Assembly (NCBI GenBank): GCA_047639415.1
Contig: JBLINP010000037.1
Coordinates: 1 to 23,492, forward strand
Length of the DNA stretch: 23,492 nt
From: OFTM34 sp047639415
GTDB taxonomy: Bacteria > Planctomycetota > UBA1135 > GCA-002686595
Direction: 5' to 3'
The notes beneath the pieces are model-generated. The model was not told where the DNA came from, did not search any database, and saw nothing but the letters and a program-made list of their open reading frames with translations. This document shows positions 15,061-22,453 of this stretch, piece by piece. The position numbers were made by a program, and so were the translations under genes. Each line of letters begins with the position of its first letter. The first letter of the stretch is position 1.

Positions 15061-16206
15061 ATGAAGATGATTATTGAATTGGCCGCGCTCGTGCTCTTGG
15101 TTTCAGGCTGTCAAGTTGAGACACCGCTACCGAGCGAAACGGATAACCACTCAGGAACTCCGATCGAAGCGGCGATGACGGTTGAAGGCGCTTCCATCGC
15201 AACGTTCGCGGGCGGTTGCTTTTGGTGCATGGAGAAGCCCTTCGAGGTTTTGCCCGGAGTGAGCGCTGTGATTTCCGGTTACACGGATGGTCAGAAGTTG
15301 AACCCGACGTACAAAGAGGTTTGCAGCGGATCAACCGGACATACCGAAGCGATCGAAATTCACTACGACGCTGCGCAAATCAGTTACGAGGATCTGCTTC
15401 AGGTTTTGTGGCGGCAGATCGATCCGACCGATACTGACGGGCAATACGTCGACCGCGGCAACCAGTATCGCCCGGGGATTTACTTCCACGGTGAAGCCCA
15501 GCGTTTGGCCGCAGAGAAGTCAAAGCGCGAATTGGGAGAGTCGAAGCGGTTCGATAAAGCGATTGTTGCCGAGATCAAGCCGGCGACGAAGTTCTACCCC
15601 GCCGAGGAATACCATCAGGACTACTACATCAAGAGTCCGGATCACTACCTGCGCTATCGTACGGGTTCGGGGCGCGACCGATTCATCGATCGCGTCTGGG
15701 GCAAGGATCGCAAGTACGTACCGAAGGGCGGTAGTGGCGCGAAGTTAAAGCAGACGGCCGCGTGGAAAAGTTTCAAGAAGCCTTCCAAGGATGCGCTGCG
15801 CAAACAACTGAACGCGATGCAATACAAGGTGACGCAAGAGGATGGGACGGAAGGTGCGTTCAGTGGCGAGTTGTGGGACAACAAGGCCAAGGGACTTTAC
15901 GTCGATGTCGTTTCTGGCGAGCCGCTCTTCAGCTCGAGCGACAAATTCAAGTCGGGCACCGGCTGGCCTAGCTTTACGCGCCCGGTTCAGGAAGCGGCGC
16001 TTCAGTTCGATACCGATCAAAAGCTCGGCTACACGCGCGATGAAGTTCGCAGTGCTCTCGGCGATTCGCACCTCGGCCACGTGTTCGAAGACGGGCCGCA
16101 GCCGACGGGATTGCGCTACTGCATCAATTCGGCGGCTTTGCGGTTTGTTCCGAAAGAAAAGATGGCTGCCGAGGGCTACGCAGAGTTTTTGACAAAGGTG
16201 GAGTGA
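15061..16206 (+). CDS. msrAB: Bifunctional peptide-methionine sulfoxide reductase MsrA-MsrB, lipoprotein
   Basis: A 381-residue fusion that repairs both stereoisomers of methionine sulfoxide in proteins. The N-terminus is a lipoprotein signal with lipobox LVSG-Cys17, so it is probably anchored outside the cytoplasmic membrane. MsrA spans about 45-205: catalytic Cys53 in AGGCFWCMEKPFE, then SGYTDGQ, TGHTEAIEI, and AEEYHQDYY. MsrB spans about 245-378: FKSGTGWPSF, LGDSHLGHVF and catalytic Cys354 in RYCINSAAL. MsrB lacks the two CxxC pairs that bind structural zinc (the region reads LYVDVVSGEPLF), and Thr replaces the resolving Cys before GWPSF, as in many MsrB forms. I chose the ATG at 15061 because it creates the signal peptide; the frame stays open 42 codons upstream without a good start. 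It is probably a separate transcription unit. Confidence 0.95.
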   Translation: MKMIIELAALVLLVSGCQVETPLPSETDNHSGTPIEAAMTVEGASIATFAGGCFWCMEKPFEVLPGVSAVISGYTDGQKLNPTYKEVCSGSTGHTEAIEIHYDAAQISYEDLLQVLWRQIDPTDTDGQYVDRGNQYRPGIYFHGEAQRLAAEKSKRELGESKRFDKAIVAEIKPATKFYPAEEYHQDYYIKSPDHYLRYRTGSGRDRFIDRVWGKDRKYVPKGGSGAKLKQTAAWKSFKKPSKDALRKQLNAMQYKVTQEDGTEGAFSGELWDNKAKGLYVDVVSGEPLFSSSDKFKSGTGWPSFTRPVQEAALQFDTDQKLGYTRDEVRSALGDSHLGHVFEDGPQPTGLRYCINSAALRFVPKEKMAAEGYAEFLTKVE

Positions 16207-16246
16207 AGTTCCGGAGCGGCGCGGGCTCTCTGATACTCTCCCCGCT

Positions 16247-17203
16247 ATGAGTTCATCGCCGCGCGTAGTTAGCCTCTTGCCCTCTGCCACCGAAATGGTG
16301 GCGGCTGTCGGCATGCAATCGAGTTTGGTCGGCGTTTCGCACGAATGCGATTACCCCGAGGGCGTCGCGGGCTTACCGATTATGACGCGCACGACGCTGC
16401 GCAGTCTCCCGAGCAGCGCGGACATCGATCGCGATGTGCGCAAGCTCGTGACGGAGGTCCTGGCGGTTTACGAGCTCGAGTTCGACCGCTTGCGTGACTC
16501 CAAACCCGATGTGATCGTGACGCAGGATTTGTGCGACGTCTGCGCGGTTTCTTACGACGCCGTTTGTGCGGCAGCGCGCGAGCTAGGCAACCCGAACATC
16601 GAGATTGTCAATTTGCACCCCAAGGTGCTGCAGGATATTTGGAACGACATCGCTCGCGTAGGAGTTGCGCTGGATCGCGAGTTGAACGCAGAGATCGTGA
16701 TGGCCGACATCAACAAGCGCGTCGAGGACGTGCGCTCGCGAGCTGCGGAGTTGGAAGAGCGTCCGACGGTGCTGACGATCGAATGGCTCGACCCGGTCAT
16801 GATCGGCGGAACTTGGATGCCGGAGTTGGTCGAGATTGCCGGCGGCCAACCGCTGGTCACTTCACCTGGCGATCACGCGCCGACGCTCGACCTCGAACAA
16901 CTGCGCGCTCTGTCGCCCGACGTCGTGTTGTTCAAACCGTGCGGTTTTGAACTCGAACGCACAGAACAAGAGCGCCACGTGATCGAAGAGCTGTTGTCGG
17001 CCATGGATGATTGGCCGGCGATCCGAGATGAGCGCGTGTTCATCGCCGACGGAAATGCGTACTTCAATCGACCTGGCCCGCGCATCGCCGATTCACTTGA
17101 GATCTTGGCGGCCTGCATCCATCCCGAGCACTTCGAAGACTTCGGTGAGCACTACGCCGACGGCTTCCGCCGATTCAAGAGCGCCCAAGAGCCGACTCTT
17201 TAA
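16247..17203 (+). CDS. BtuF-like (cobalamin/iron-type) substrate-binding-fold protein, cytoplasmic-looking
   Basis: A 318-residue protein with the class III periplasmic-binding fold used by vitamin B12 and siderophore importers. The opening PRVVSLLPSATEMVAAVGM, then LVGVSHECDYP, and later TQDLCDVCAVSYDAVCAAAR and PRIADSLEILAACIHPEHF match a common group annotated as cobalamin-binding protein. There is no signal peptide: the fold begins at residue 6, so either the protein stays inside the cell or export uses another route. No BtuC or BtuD partner is next to it. A B12-dependent ribonucleotide reductase lies 5 kb downstream, which shows the cell uses B12 but is not evidence of co-regulation. The ATG at 16247 lies 41 bases after msrAB with no clear ribosome binding site. 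Ligand identity is inferred from family only. Confidence 0.85.
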   Translation: MSSSPRVVSLLPSATEMVAAVGMQSSLVGVSHECDYPEGVAGLPIMTRTTLRSLPSSADIDRDVRKLVTEVLAVYELEFDRLRDSKPDVIVTQDLCDVCAVSYDAVCAAARELGNPNIEIVNLHPKVLQDIWNDIARVGVALDRELNAEIVMADINKRVEDVRSRAAELEERPTVLTIEWLDPVMIGGTWMPELVEIAGGQPLVTSPGDHAPTLDLEQLRALSPDVVLFKPCGFELERTEQERHVIEELLSAMDDWPAIRDERVFIADGNAYFNRPGPRIADSLEILAACIHPEHFEDFGEHYADGFRRFKSAQEPTL

Positions 17204-17235
17204 AGGTCTGGCTAACTCGCTGACGGTTAACTGCG

Positions 17236-17283
17236 GACGTCTAACGGTCTGCGGTCTAACGGCCTGACGTCTATTTAGACGTC
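17236..17283. repeat. Micro-repeat cluster with a perfect palindrome at the bfd stop
   Basis: The octamer GACGTCTA occurs at 17236-17243 and 17266-17273, and its reverse complement at 17276-17283. The last two form a perfect inverted repeat (7-bp stem with an ATTT loop), which contains the stop codon of the minus-strand bfd-like gene. Between them TCTAACGG is repeated with one change in the bases after it. The hairpin probably ends transcription between the convergent genes. Confidence 0.5.
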
Positions 17284-17453
17284 GGCGGCTTCTGCGGGCC
17301 GTAGCTCTGCAGGATCTTCTGGACCATCGGCTTGCAGCTACCACAGCAGGTTCCGGCCAAGCGGGCGCAATTGGGTTTCGCCTCGGCTGACGAGCTGCTC
17401 GCGGCCCTTTTCAGGTCGCGGTCGGTGATGGATAGGCAGTGACAGATGATCAT
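17271..17453 (-). CDS. bfd: BFD-type [2Fe-2S]-binding protein (bacterioferritin-associated ferredoxin-like)
   Basis: A 60-residue protein matching the BFD [2Fe-2S] domain. The cluster ligands are visible: Cys4 and Cys6 in MIICHCLSITDRD, and the C-G-S-C pair in GTCCGSCKPMVQKIL. In E. coli and Pseudomonas, Bfd reduces the iron core of bacterioferritin and is made when iron is scarce; some BFD-like domains are instead nitrite-reductase or other redox partners. No bacterioferritin gene is in the window. A Fur-box-like dyad lies 40 bases upstream of the ATG, which fits iron regulation. It is convergent with the BtuF-like gene, and its stop lies in a palindrome. The family call is good; the bacterioferritin link is inference. 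Confidence 0.88.
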   Translation of the reverse strand: MIICHCLSITDRDLKRAASSSSAEAKPNCARLAGTCCGSCKPMVQKILQSYGPQKPPTSK

Positions 17454-17492
17454 TGGAGTGGGTCCGGCTTCCCGGATCAGGCGCGTTCTTTA

Positions 17493-17507
17493 TGAGACTG
17501 AATCTCA
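17493..17507 (-). promoter_or_regulatory. Fur-box-like operator upstream of bfd
   Basis: TGAGACTGAATCTCA is a dyad (TGAGA-N5-TCTCA, perfect arms) and fits the 7-1-7 Fur-box pattern TGATAAT-N-ATTATCA at most conserved positions, with GAGA in place of GATA. Its near edge is 40 bases upstream of the bfd ATG, where a promoter would be. Fur repression of bfd is known in other bacteria. This is a sequence match, not proof. Confidence 0.55.
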
Positions 17508-17581
17508 ATATCGTCCGCGACAGGGCCGAACTTTATCCAGACCGCCAAGATTTCGCGAGGGCAGAATCGCTTTTAAATGAC

Positions 17582-17631
17582 GTTTCGGCCCGTAGCGGGG
17601 GAATCTAAAAGGGAACCGAAACCTCCCCGCT
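17582..17631. other. Region able to form alternative hairpins upstream of the sulfatase
   Basis: GTTTCGG (17582-17588) is complementary to CCGAAAC (17616-17622). AGCGGGG (17594-17600) is complementary to CCCCGCT (17625-17631). The two pairings interlock and could form a pseudoknot or alternate, and CCCG-TAG-CGGG is a third small hairpin inside. The region is between bfd and the sulfatase and could be a leader, but no function is indicated. Confidence 0.35.
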
Positions 17632-17711
17632 TCGTTTGTGTTGAAGGCACTCACCTCGATCCGGCCTGGATAGGGGCGCTATGGCGCTCCACGAGCCCTC
17701 CCTCCCCGTAA

Positions 17712-19070
17712 ATGAAGCATCTCCTCCTCCCAGCCCTCCTCTTTTCCTCGCTCGCGACCCCCGTTTTTGCCCAGCACTGGCAGAAACCTGCATCGGGAAC
17801 TTATGAGCAACGGACGGCCAAGCTCCCGATCAGTCGCCCTCCGGTCAAACGGCCGAATATCGTCCTGATTCTCGGCGACGACATGGGAGTCAACCTCACC
17901 GGCGTATACGCGGAAGCGACTTCGCCGCCCTGCACGCCCGCGATAGACAACTTGGCGACGAACGGACTCCTGTTCCGCAACGCCTGGACCAACCCGGTTT
18001 GCTCGCCGACTCGCGCGGCGCTCATGACGGGGCGATACGGCTTTCGGACCGGTATCGGAACGGCATTGACCGGAAATTCCGACGGGCTTTTGCTGACCGA
18101 AACCACGCTTCCACAGGTTCTCAGCGGTTACGACACTTCCGCCGTTGGTAAGTGGCACTTGGGCGGCGGTCAGGACGACCTGCATCCCAACGCGGTCGGG
18201 TTTGGGTATTTCGCCGGCGTAATGGGTGGCGGTCTGCCCAACTACGAAGCTTGGAATAAGACGACGAACGGAGTCACGAATTCCACGACGACCTACGCGA
18301 CAACCGACACGGCGAACGAGGGCATTCTCGCGATCAACACGATGCAGGAACCCTGGTTTCTGTACATGAATTTCAACGCGCCGCACACGCCGCTTCACGT
18401 GCCGCCGACAGAGCTTTGCTCAACCGCTTTCTGTTTCGCGCCAACCTGCAACAACTTGGGCATGAATCCCTCGAGCCCGGATTTGGCCAAAGCGATGGTC
18501 GAGGCGCTCGACACCGAACTCAGCCGTTTCCTCGACGCGCTCGATCAAGTCGATCCGGATGCCTACGTGATCTTCATGGGCGATAACGGAACGGCCGGGC
18601 AAAACAACGAACCGCCCTTTGCCAGCAATCATGCCAAGGGCACGGTTTACGAAGGCGGCCTCAATGTGCCCTTCATCGTGCGCGGACCCGGCGTTGCCAT
18701 CGGTGAGTCGCAGGCGCTGATCTGCTCGACCGATTTGTTCGCCACGATTGCCGAGCTCGCTGGTTACGACACTTTCGCGGAGGATTCGGTTTCCATGGTT
18801 CCGATTTTCGGTGCGCCGGAACTGTCGATGCGAAGCTTCGTTTACTCGGAGACCTTTACGCCCAACGCTCCGGCGGTCGCGACGCGTCACGACCGCGCGA
18901 TCTTTGATGGGCGCTATAAGCTCATCCGTAAATTGAACACCCAACCTGAGTTCTATGACTTGCTCATGGACGAGTTCGAGACGAACAACCTGATCCCAGG
19001 TCTCACGCCTCCCCAACAACAGGCGCGCGCGGCAATGATGGCCGAGCTGGTCGCTCTTGGTGTTAACTGA
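17712..19070 (+). CDS. Secreted type I (formylglycine) sulfatase
   Basis: A 452-residue arylsulfatase-family hydrolase. MKHLLLPALLFSSLATPVFA is a good signal peptide with an A-x-A cleavage site. The catalytic signature CSPTR begins at Cys97, which must be converted to formylglycine, and Arg101 follows. Metal and active-site residues are in ILGDDMG (Asp56, Asp57), GKWHLGG, and FMGDNGT; NHAKGTVYEGGLNVPFIVRG is the typical lysine-bearing strand. It should cleave sulfate esters, perhaps from algal or other sulfated polysaccharides, outside the cytoplasm, as is common in marine planctomycetes. The SUMF1 domain of the kinase at 10334 lacks FGE cysteines, so the maturing enzyme must be elsewhere. 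No carbohydrate genes flank it, and the substrate cannot be named. No clear ribosome binding site precedes the ATG. Confidence 0.94.
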   Translation: MKHLLLPALLFSSLATPVFAQHWQKPASGTYEQRTAKLPISRPPVKRPNIVLILGDDMGVNLTGVYAEATSPPCTPAIDNLATNGLLFRNAWTNPVCSPTRAALMTGRYGFRTGIGTALTGNSDGLLLTETTLPQVLSGYDTSAVGKWHLGGGQDDLHPNAVGFGYFAGVMGGGLPNYEAWNKTTNGVTNSTTTYATTDTANEGILAINTMQEPWFLYMNFNAPHTPLHVPPTELCSTAFCFAPTCNNLGMNPSSPDLAKAMVEALDTELSRFLDALDQVDPDAYVIFMGDNGTAGQNNEPPFASNHAKGTVYEGGLNVPFIVRGPGVAIGESQALICSTDLFATIAELAGYDTFAEDSVSMVPIFGAPELSMRSFVYSETFTPNAPAVATRHDRAIFDGRYKLIRKLNTQPEFYDLLMDEFETNNLIPGLTPPQQQARAAMMAELVALGVN

Positions 19071-19369
19071 GGCGCGATATCGGTACCGGGCGGGGCTGAT
19101 TCCTCCGGATTCGCGAGGCGCTGGTCTCCGCTCGTGAATCGGCTCGTTCTGACGCAACAGACTTTCTGCGTAGGTGCCCCGTGGGAGTGCAGCTAGTTGA
19201 CCTTGAGCGAGTCACGAAGGGCACGGAGCAGGGCAATTGCATTTAGAATGTGAGGAGTCGGCTGAATCTGATCGCCACACAAGCGCTGACCACAGCTTCG
19301 CTTTCTTCAGGTTCAGTGACTCGGTTTGCTTCGGCGTGATCAAAACTGAAATTCTGGAAAGTGAACACA
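19071..19369. other. Intergenic region between sulfatase and FG-GAP gene
   Basis: About 300 bases without a credible gene. The first part carries the hairpin repeat at 19105-19153. The rest should hold the promoter of the FG-GAP gene, but I see no convincing -35/-10 pair. GGAAAG at about 19357-19361 could be its ribosome binding site. Confidence 0.4.
19105..19153 (+). repeat. Intergenic hairpin repeat, copy 2
   Basis: It starts CCGGATTCGCGAGG and ends GAATCGGCTCGTTCTGAC. GATTCGCGAG (19108-19117) pairs with CTCGTGAATC (19131-19140), a 10-bp stem with one G-U pair. It lies 34 bases after the sulfatase stop and resembles the element at 14916-14958 in order and end sequences. It may act as a terminator without a T run. 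Confidence 0.45.
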
Positions 19370-20329
19370 ATGAAACAGCTCCCGTTTCTTTGCTATCTCA
19401 ACGCTCTCTATAAGTGCCCTCTGCGCAACCGCTAGCTACGTCCAAGCTGACGTGGGTGACCAACTGCATAAGGTCATTCCTGGTGATGTTGTTGCCGGAG
19501 ATGAATTCGGCTTTTCGGTCGCCACGAGCGATGGATTGACCGTTGTCGGAGCGCGATTCTCTGACGCAAATGGCGTCGACTCGGGCTCCGCCTATCTCAT
19601 CGATACGGACACGGGGATGGAGCTCTTCAAGCTCCTTCCCACCGATGGAGATGCCGCGGCATTGTTCGGCTATTCCGTGGCGATTAGTGGAAACAGCGTC
19701 ATCGTTGGAGCAATTGGAGATGACGGAATGGCGTCGGTGCTGGAGCCGCTTATCTCTTCGATGCCGGAACCGGTGCGCAGATCGAGAAGTTGCTTCCTGG
19801 GGACGGAGCGATTGCGGATTGGTTTGGAAGATCGGTTGCGCTCGATGGACGCACAGCTGTCATCGGGAAAATGAACGATGACGCCAGTGGGATGAACTCC
19901 GGTTCGGTTTACACGTTCGAGTCGACGCCCGCAGCACTCGCAGGTGAAGGCGCGAGCATTTCGCTGAGCGCCGGAGGGTTGCAGTCGATGATTCTCGAAG
20001 GCGGAGCTTCCCGGGCTGGCTGGTTCTACTTCATGCTCGGCTCCTTCACCGGTTCCGCGCCTGGCATCAACTTCGGTGGCGGAGTGCTCCTTCCGCTCAA
20101 CTTCGACGCGTACTTGAATTTGACTCTGACCAAGCCCGGCCTGGGTGCGTTCGGAGGCTTCAGAGGAATGTTGGATGGGACCGGTCAAGCGCTGTCTACC
20201 TTCACGATTCCCGCTGGAACGGATCCGAGCCTCGCCGGAGTCACACTCAATCACGCTTACCTTGCCGCGAGTGTTTTGGGGTTCCCTGAGTTTGCGAGCA
20301 ACGCTGTGCCCGTGACGCTGGTTCTCTAG
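19370..20329 (+). pseudogene. Secreted FG-GAP repeat protein with two frameshifts
   Basis: A gene for a secreted beta-propeller-like protein split over three readings. The ATG at 19370 is out of frame with the signal peptide, which reads SRFFAISTLSISALCATA then VQA-D from 19377 on. An indel in the A run at 19373-19375 restores the frame. Three FG-GAP repeats follow (DEFGFSVATSDGLTVVGA, ALFGYSVAISGNSVIVGA, DWFGRSVALDGRTAVIG). The frame breaks again at 19727-19728: one extra A in GGAATGG would give GDDGNGVGAGAAYLFD and continue without loss. The C-terminal part (about 19960-20329; GSFTGSAPGINFGGG, LLPLNFDAYLNL, DPSLAGVTLNHAYLA) is a beta domain often attached to such proteins in marine planctomycetes. 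Both breaks are at short A runs, so sequencing or assembly error is a real alternative to a pseudogene. The function, perhaps surface adhesion, is unknown. Confidence 0.8.
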
Positions 20330-20347
20330 CACGCGGTGATGGACGAC

Positions 20348-20395
20348 GCGGAGCCGCACATTTACCCAAAGCGGGTAGAAGTTGTGCGGCTCTGC
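20348..20395 (+). terminator. Long hairpin at the 5' end of the murJ reading frame
   Basis: Thirteen base pairs (20348-20360 with 20383-20395, one G-U) enclose a second perfect 5-bp stem, TACCC (20363-20367) with GGGTA (20373-20377), loop AAAGC. It lies 19 bases after the FG-GAP stop, so termination of that gene is likely, although no T run follows. The first possible murJ start (TTG, 20382) is at the foot of the right arm, which argues for a later start. Confidence 0.6.
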
Positions 20396-22109
20396 ATTGT
20401 CGGTTTCGTATTCTCGCCTCGACTTGAAGGCCGACGATCAGCAAGCGGGCGGGGAGAGCGAATCCTCCAATAACGATGCACCGAAAGGTGAATTGCTGCA
20501 TCGGCACAAGGGGCTCGTGCGTCGAACGGTGCTGGTTTCGGCACTCACCCTCGCCAGTCGCATCCTCGGTTTCGTCCGCGAGAGTTTTGCGGCTCTGATC
20601 TTTGGTCACAACTCGCCGATTTTTGACGCCTTCATCACCGCCTGGCGAATTCCGAATCTGTTTCGGCGCTTTCTCGGCGAGGGCGCGATTTCGACGGCCC
20701 TGCAAACGCGCCTGGCGGAAGTCGATGAGGACCACGGTGACGAAGCGGGCCGCCTGCTGTTCCTGCGAACGGTCAACCTGGTCACGAAGCTGCTTCTGAT
20801 CATTGCGGGCGGAATGATGGTCTTGGCGGCTTTCATGCCGGACCAAATGCCGGTGACCGGTTGGAATTGGTTGGGAGCGGATCCGGCGCCGGTGCGCGAG
20901 TTGGCGATTCGCGTGATGCCCTTCGTGATCTTCATTTGCCTTTCGGCGTTGGCCGGGGGAGCGCTGTTTGTGCGCGGCCACTTCATGACGCCGTCGCTCG
21001 CGCCCGTGATGATGAACCTGTGCTGGATCGGCACGCTGGTTTACATCTACCAGAGCTTCTCAACAGACGGCGGCACGCCCAGCGACGCCGCCACGCAGCT
21101 CGAAATGGCACGGGTACTGGCCTACGGCGTTTTGGTGGCCGGAGCGCTACAGCTTCTGATCCAAGTACCCGCTCTCTCGCGTTTCGGCCTCTTGCGGGGG
21201 CAGCCGGGAGCGACGTGCACGCTGAGCCCCGTCGAATTGTCCAAAGGAGCTCGCGACGTCATCGCACGCAGCGCACCGCTCGCTCTCGGTGCCGCCGTCT
21301 ACCAGATCAACGTGTTGTGCGACGGCCTCATGGCTGAAGCCCTGCTTCCCGACGGCGGTCCCACAGCTCACTACCTGGCCAATCGAGTCCAGCAGTTCCC
21401 TCTGGCCCTCATCGCGGTCGCAGCGACGAGCTCCGTCTTCCCGGCCCTCAAATTGCTCGGTCACAAGGGCCACGGAAGCGAATTACGAGGTCTCCACGAT
21501 CGAACGCAGCTCGGCATCGCCTTTCTGGCCCTGCCGGCCAGCGCCGGGTTGTTCGCCCTCGCCGAACCGATCACCAGCGTGCTTTTCGAGCATGGCGCGT
21601 TCGGTGCCGAAGGCGTCGTTCGGCAGGCGGCGGTTTTGAAAATGCTCGCCTTCGCTTTGCTGCCCGCCGGCGCCGTGGGGCTGACCAGCCGGACGTATTA
21701 CGCCATGGGCGATTTCAAGACGCCGGTCCGCGTTTCGATCCTGATGCTTCTGATCAACATCGCGTTGAATCTGATGTTCGTCGTGGGCTTCGAGATGGAC
21801 GCCGATGGTTTGGCGTTGGCGACTGCGATATCGAGCTGGGGCAACCTCTTGATTCTGTTGCCGGGCCTCGCGAATCGGCTTGGATTGCCCCGTTCGGACC
21901 CCGGGTGGGGTGGTCGGCTGCTGTTTCAGTGGTTGAGCGCAAGCTTGAGCGCAGGCGCCGCGTACCTCGTTCACCGAGCCCTTTTCTCCTCGTCAGGGCT
22001 CGTGGCGACTGGCGCGGCAGTCGCCACCGGCGCCGCGGTTTACGCCGCCTTGGCTCTCTTGTTTCGGATGCCCGAAGCGAACGCGGTAATTCGGAAGTTC
22101 AAACGCTGA
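20382..22109 (+). CDS. murJ: Lipid II flippase MurJ (MviN family)
   Basis: A polytopic membrane protein of the MVF family, which flips the peptidoglycan precursor lipid II across the cytoplasmic membrane. The conserved opening is LVSALTLASRILGFVRE, followed by FDAFITAWRIPNLFRRFLGEGA, the family signature. Later come GALFVRGHFMTPSLAPVMMNL, HYLANRVQQFPLALIAVA, and LTSRTYYAMGDFKTPVRVS, also typical. I count about 14 hydrophobic segments, matching the family, and the length (at most 575 residues) is slightly above the usual 500-530. The N-terminus is uncertain: there is no ATG. TTG at 20382 lies in a hairpin; TTG at 20397, 20424 or 20493 (AAAGG upstream) or GTG at 20517 are possible. The first 45 residues are charged and not conserved. 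A gene for peptidoglycan export fits evidence that planctomycetes have a cell wall. Confidence 0.95.
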   Translation: MCGSALSVSYSRLDLKADDQQAGGESESSNNDAPKGELLHRHKGLVRRTVLVSALTLASRILGFVRESFAALIFGHNSPIFDAFITAWRIPNLFRRFLGEGAISTALQTRLAEVDEDHGDEAGRLLFLRTVNLVTKLLLIIAGGMMVLAAFMPDQMPVTGWNWLGADPAPVRELAIRVMPFVIFICLSALAGGALFVRGHFMTPSLAPVMMNLCWIGTLVYIYQSFSTDGGTPSDAATQLEMARVLAYGVLVAGALQLLIQVPALSRFGLLRGQPGATCTLSPVELSKGARDVIARSAPLALGAAVYQINVLCDGLMAEALLPDGGPTAHYLANRVQQFPLALIAVAATSSVFPALKLLGHKGHGSELRGLHDRTQLGIAFLALPASAGLFALAEPITSVLFEHGAFGAEGVVRQAAVLKMLAFALLPAGAVGLTSRTYYAMGDFKTPVRVSILMLLINIALNLMFVVGFEMDADGLALATAISSWGNLLILLPGLANRLGLPRSDPGWGGRLLFQWLSASLSAGAAYLVHRALFSSSGLVATGAAVATGAAVYAALALLFRMPEANAVIRKFKR

Positions 22110-22453
22110 GCTGATTCAACAATTTTGTAGCAGAATCGTTCCGAACTTTTCGGTTTGGACCTAAGTGGAGAACTCCGCTCAACCTAGTGGAGTGCGGTTT
22201 ACGGCTTCCTTGTTCCGGTCGTTTCGATTCGTATTGTCGGTCTACCTCCGCCGTTTTGAACCGAGGGTTTCGAGTTCAAATAATCGAGCTCCCAGTGTTG
22301 GGCTTGCTAAGCCAAGACACTGGACCTCGATGGTGGAATCAAAGCAGAATCAACGTTCAGCGCAGTCACTATTTTCAGCACAGTGATCGGGACCGCGAAT
22401 CCGGTCACATTGCACGCTTCAGCCACCCTTAGTAAGAGTCAGAGAAAGAGCAC
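22110..22453 (+). promoter_or_regulatory. Structured leader of the ribonucleotide reductase gene
   Basis: These 344 bases have no credible gene but carry strong potential RNA structure. (a) AGTGGAG occurs at 22164-22170 and 22186-22192 with CTCCGCT between them (22073-type spacing, at 22173-22179), so the centre can pair with either flank but not both. (b) 22284-22330 folds as three stacked stems: TCGAG/CTCGA, CCAGTGT/ACACTGG and GGCTT/AAGCC with a GCT loop. (c) GTGATCGG (22383-22390) pairs with CCGGTCAC (22401-22408). Alternative pairing is the layout of attenuators and riboswitches. No B12 box or NrdR box is evident. Confidence 0.45.

Noticed and set aside
20247..20981. Long minus-strand open frame across the FG-GAP end, hairpin and murJ start
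   Set aside because: Its composition (His/Arg/Gln-rich) is that of an antisense shadow in high-GC DNA, and it crosses two gene boundaries.
22110..22453. Cobalamin riboswitch upstream of nrdJ
   Set aside because: I looked for the conserved B12 box and its companion stems and did not find them; only generic structure remains.
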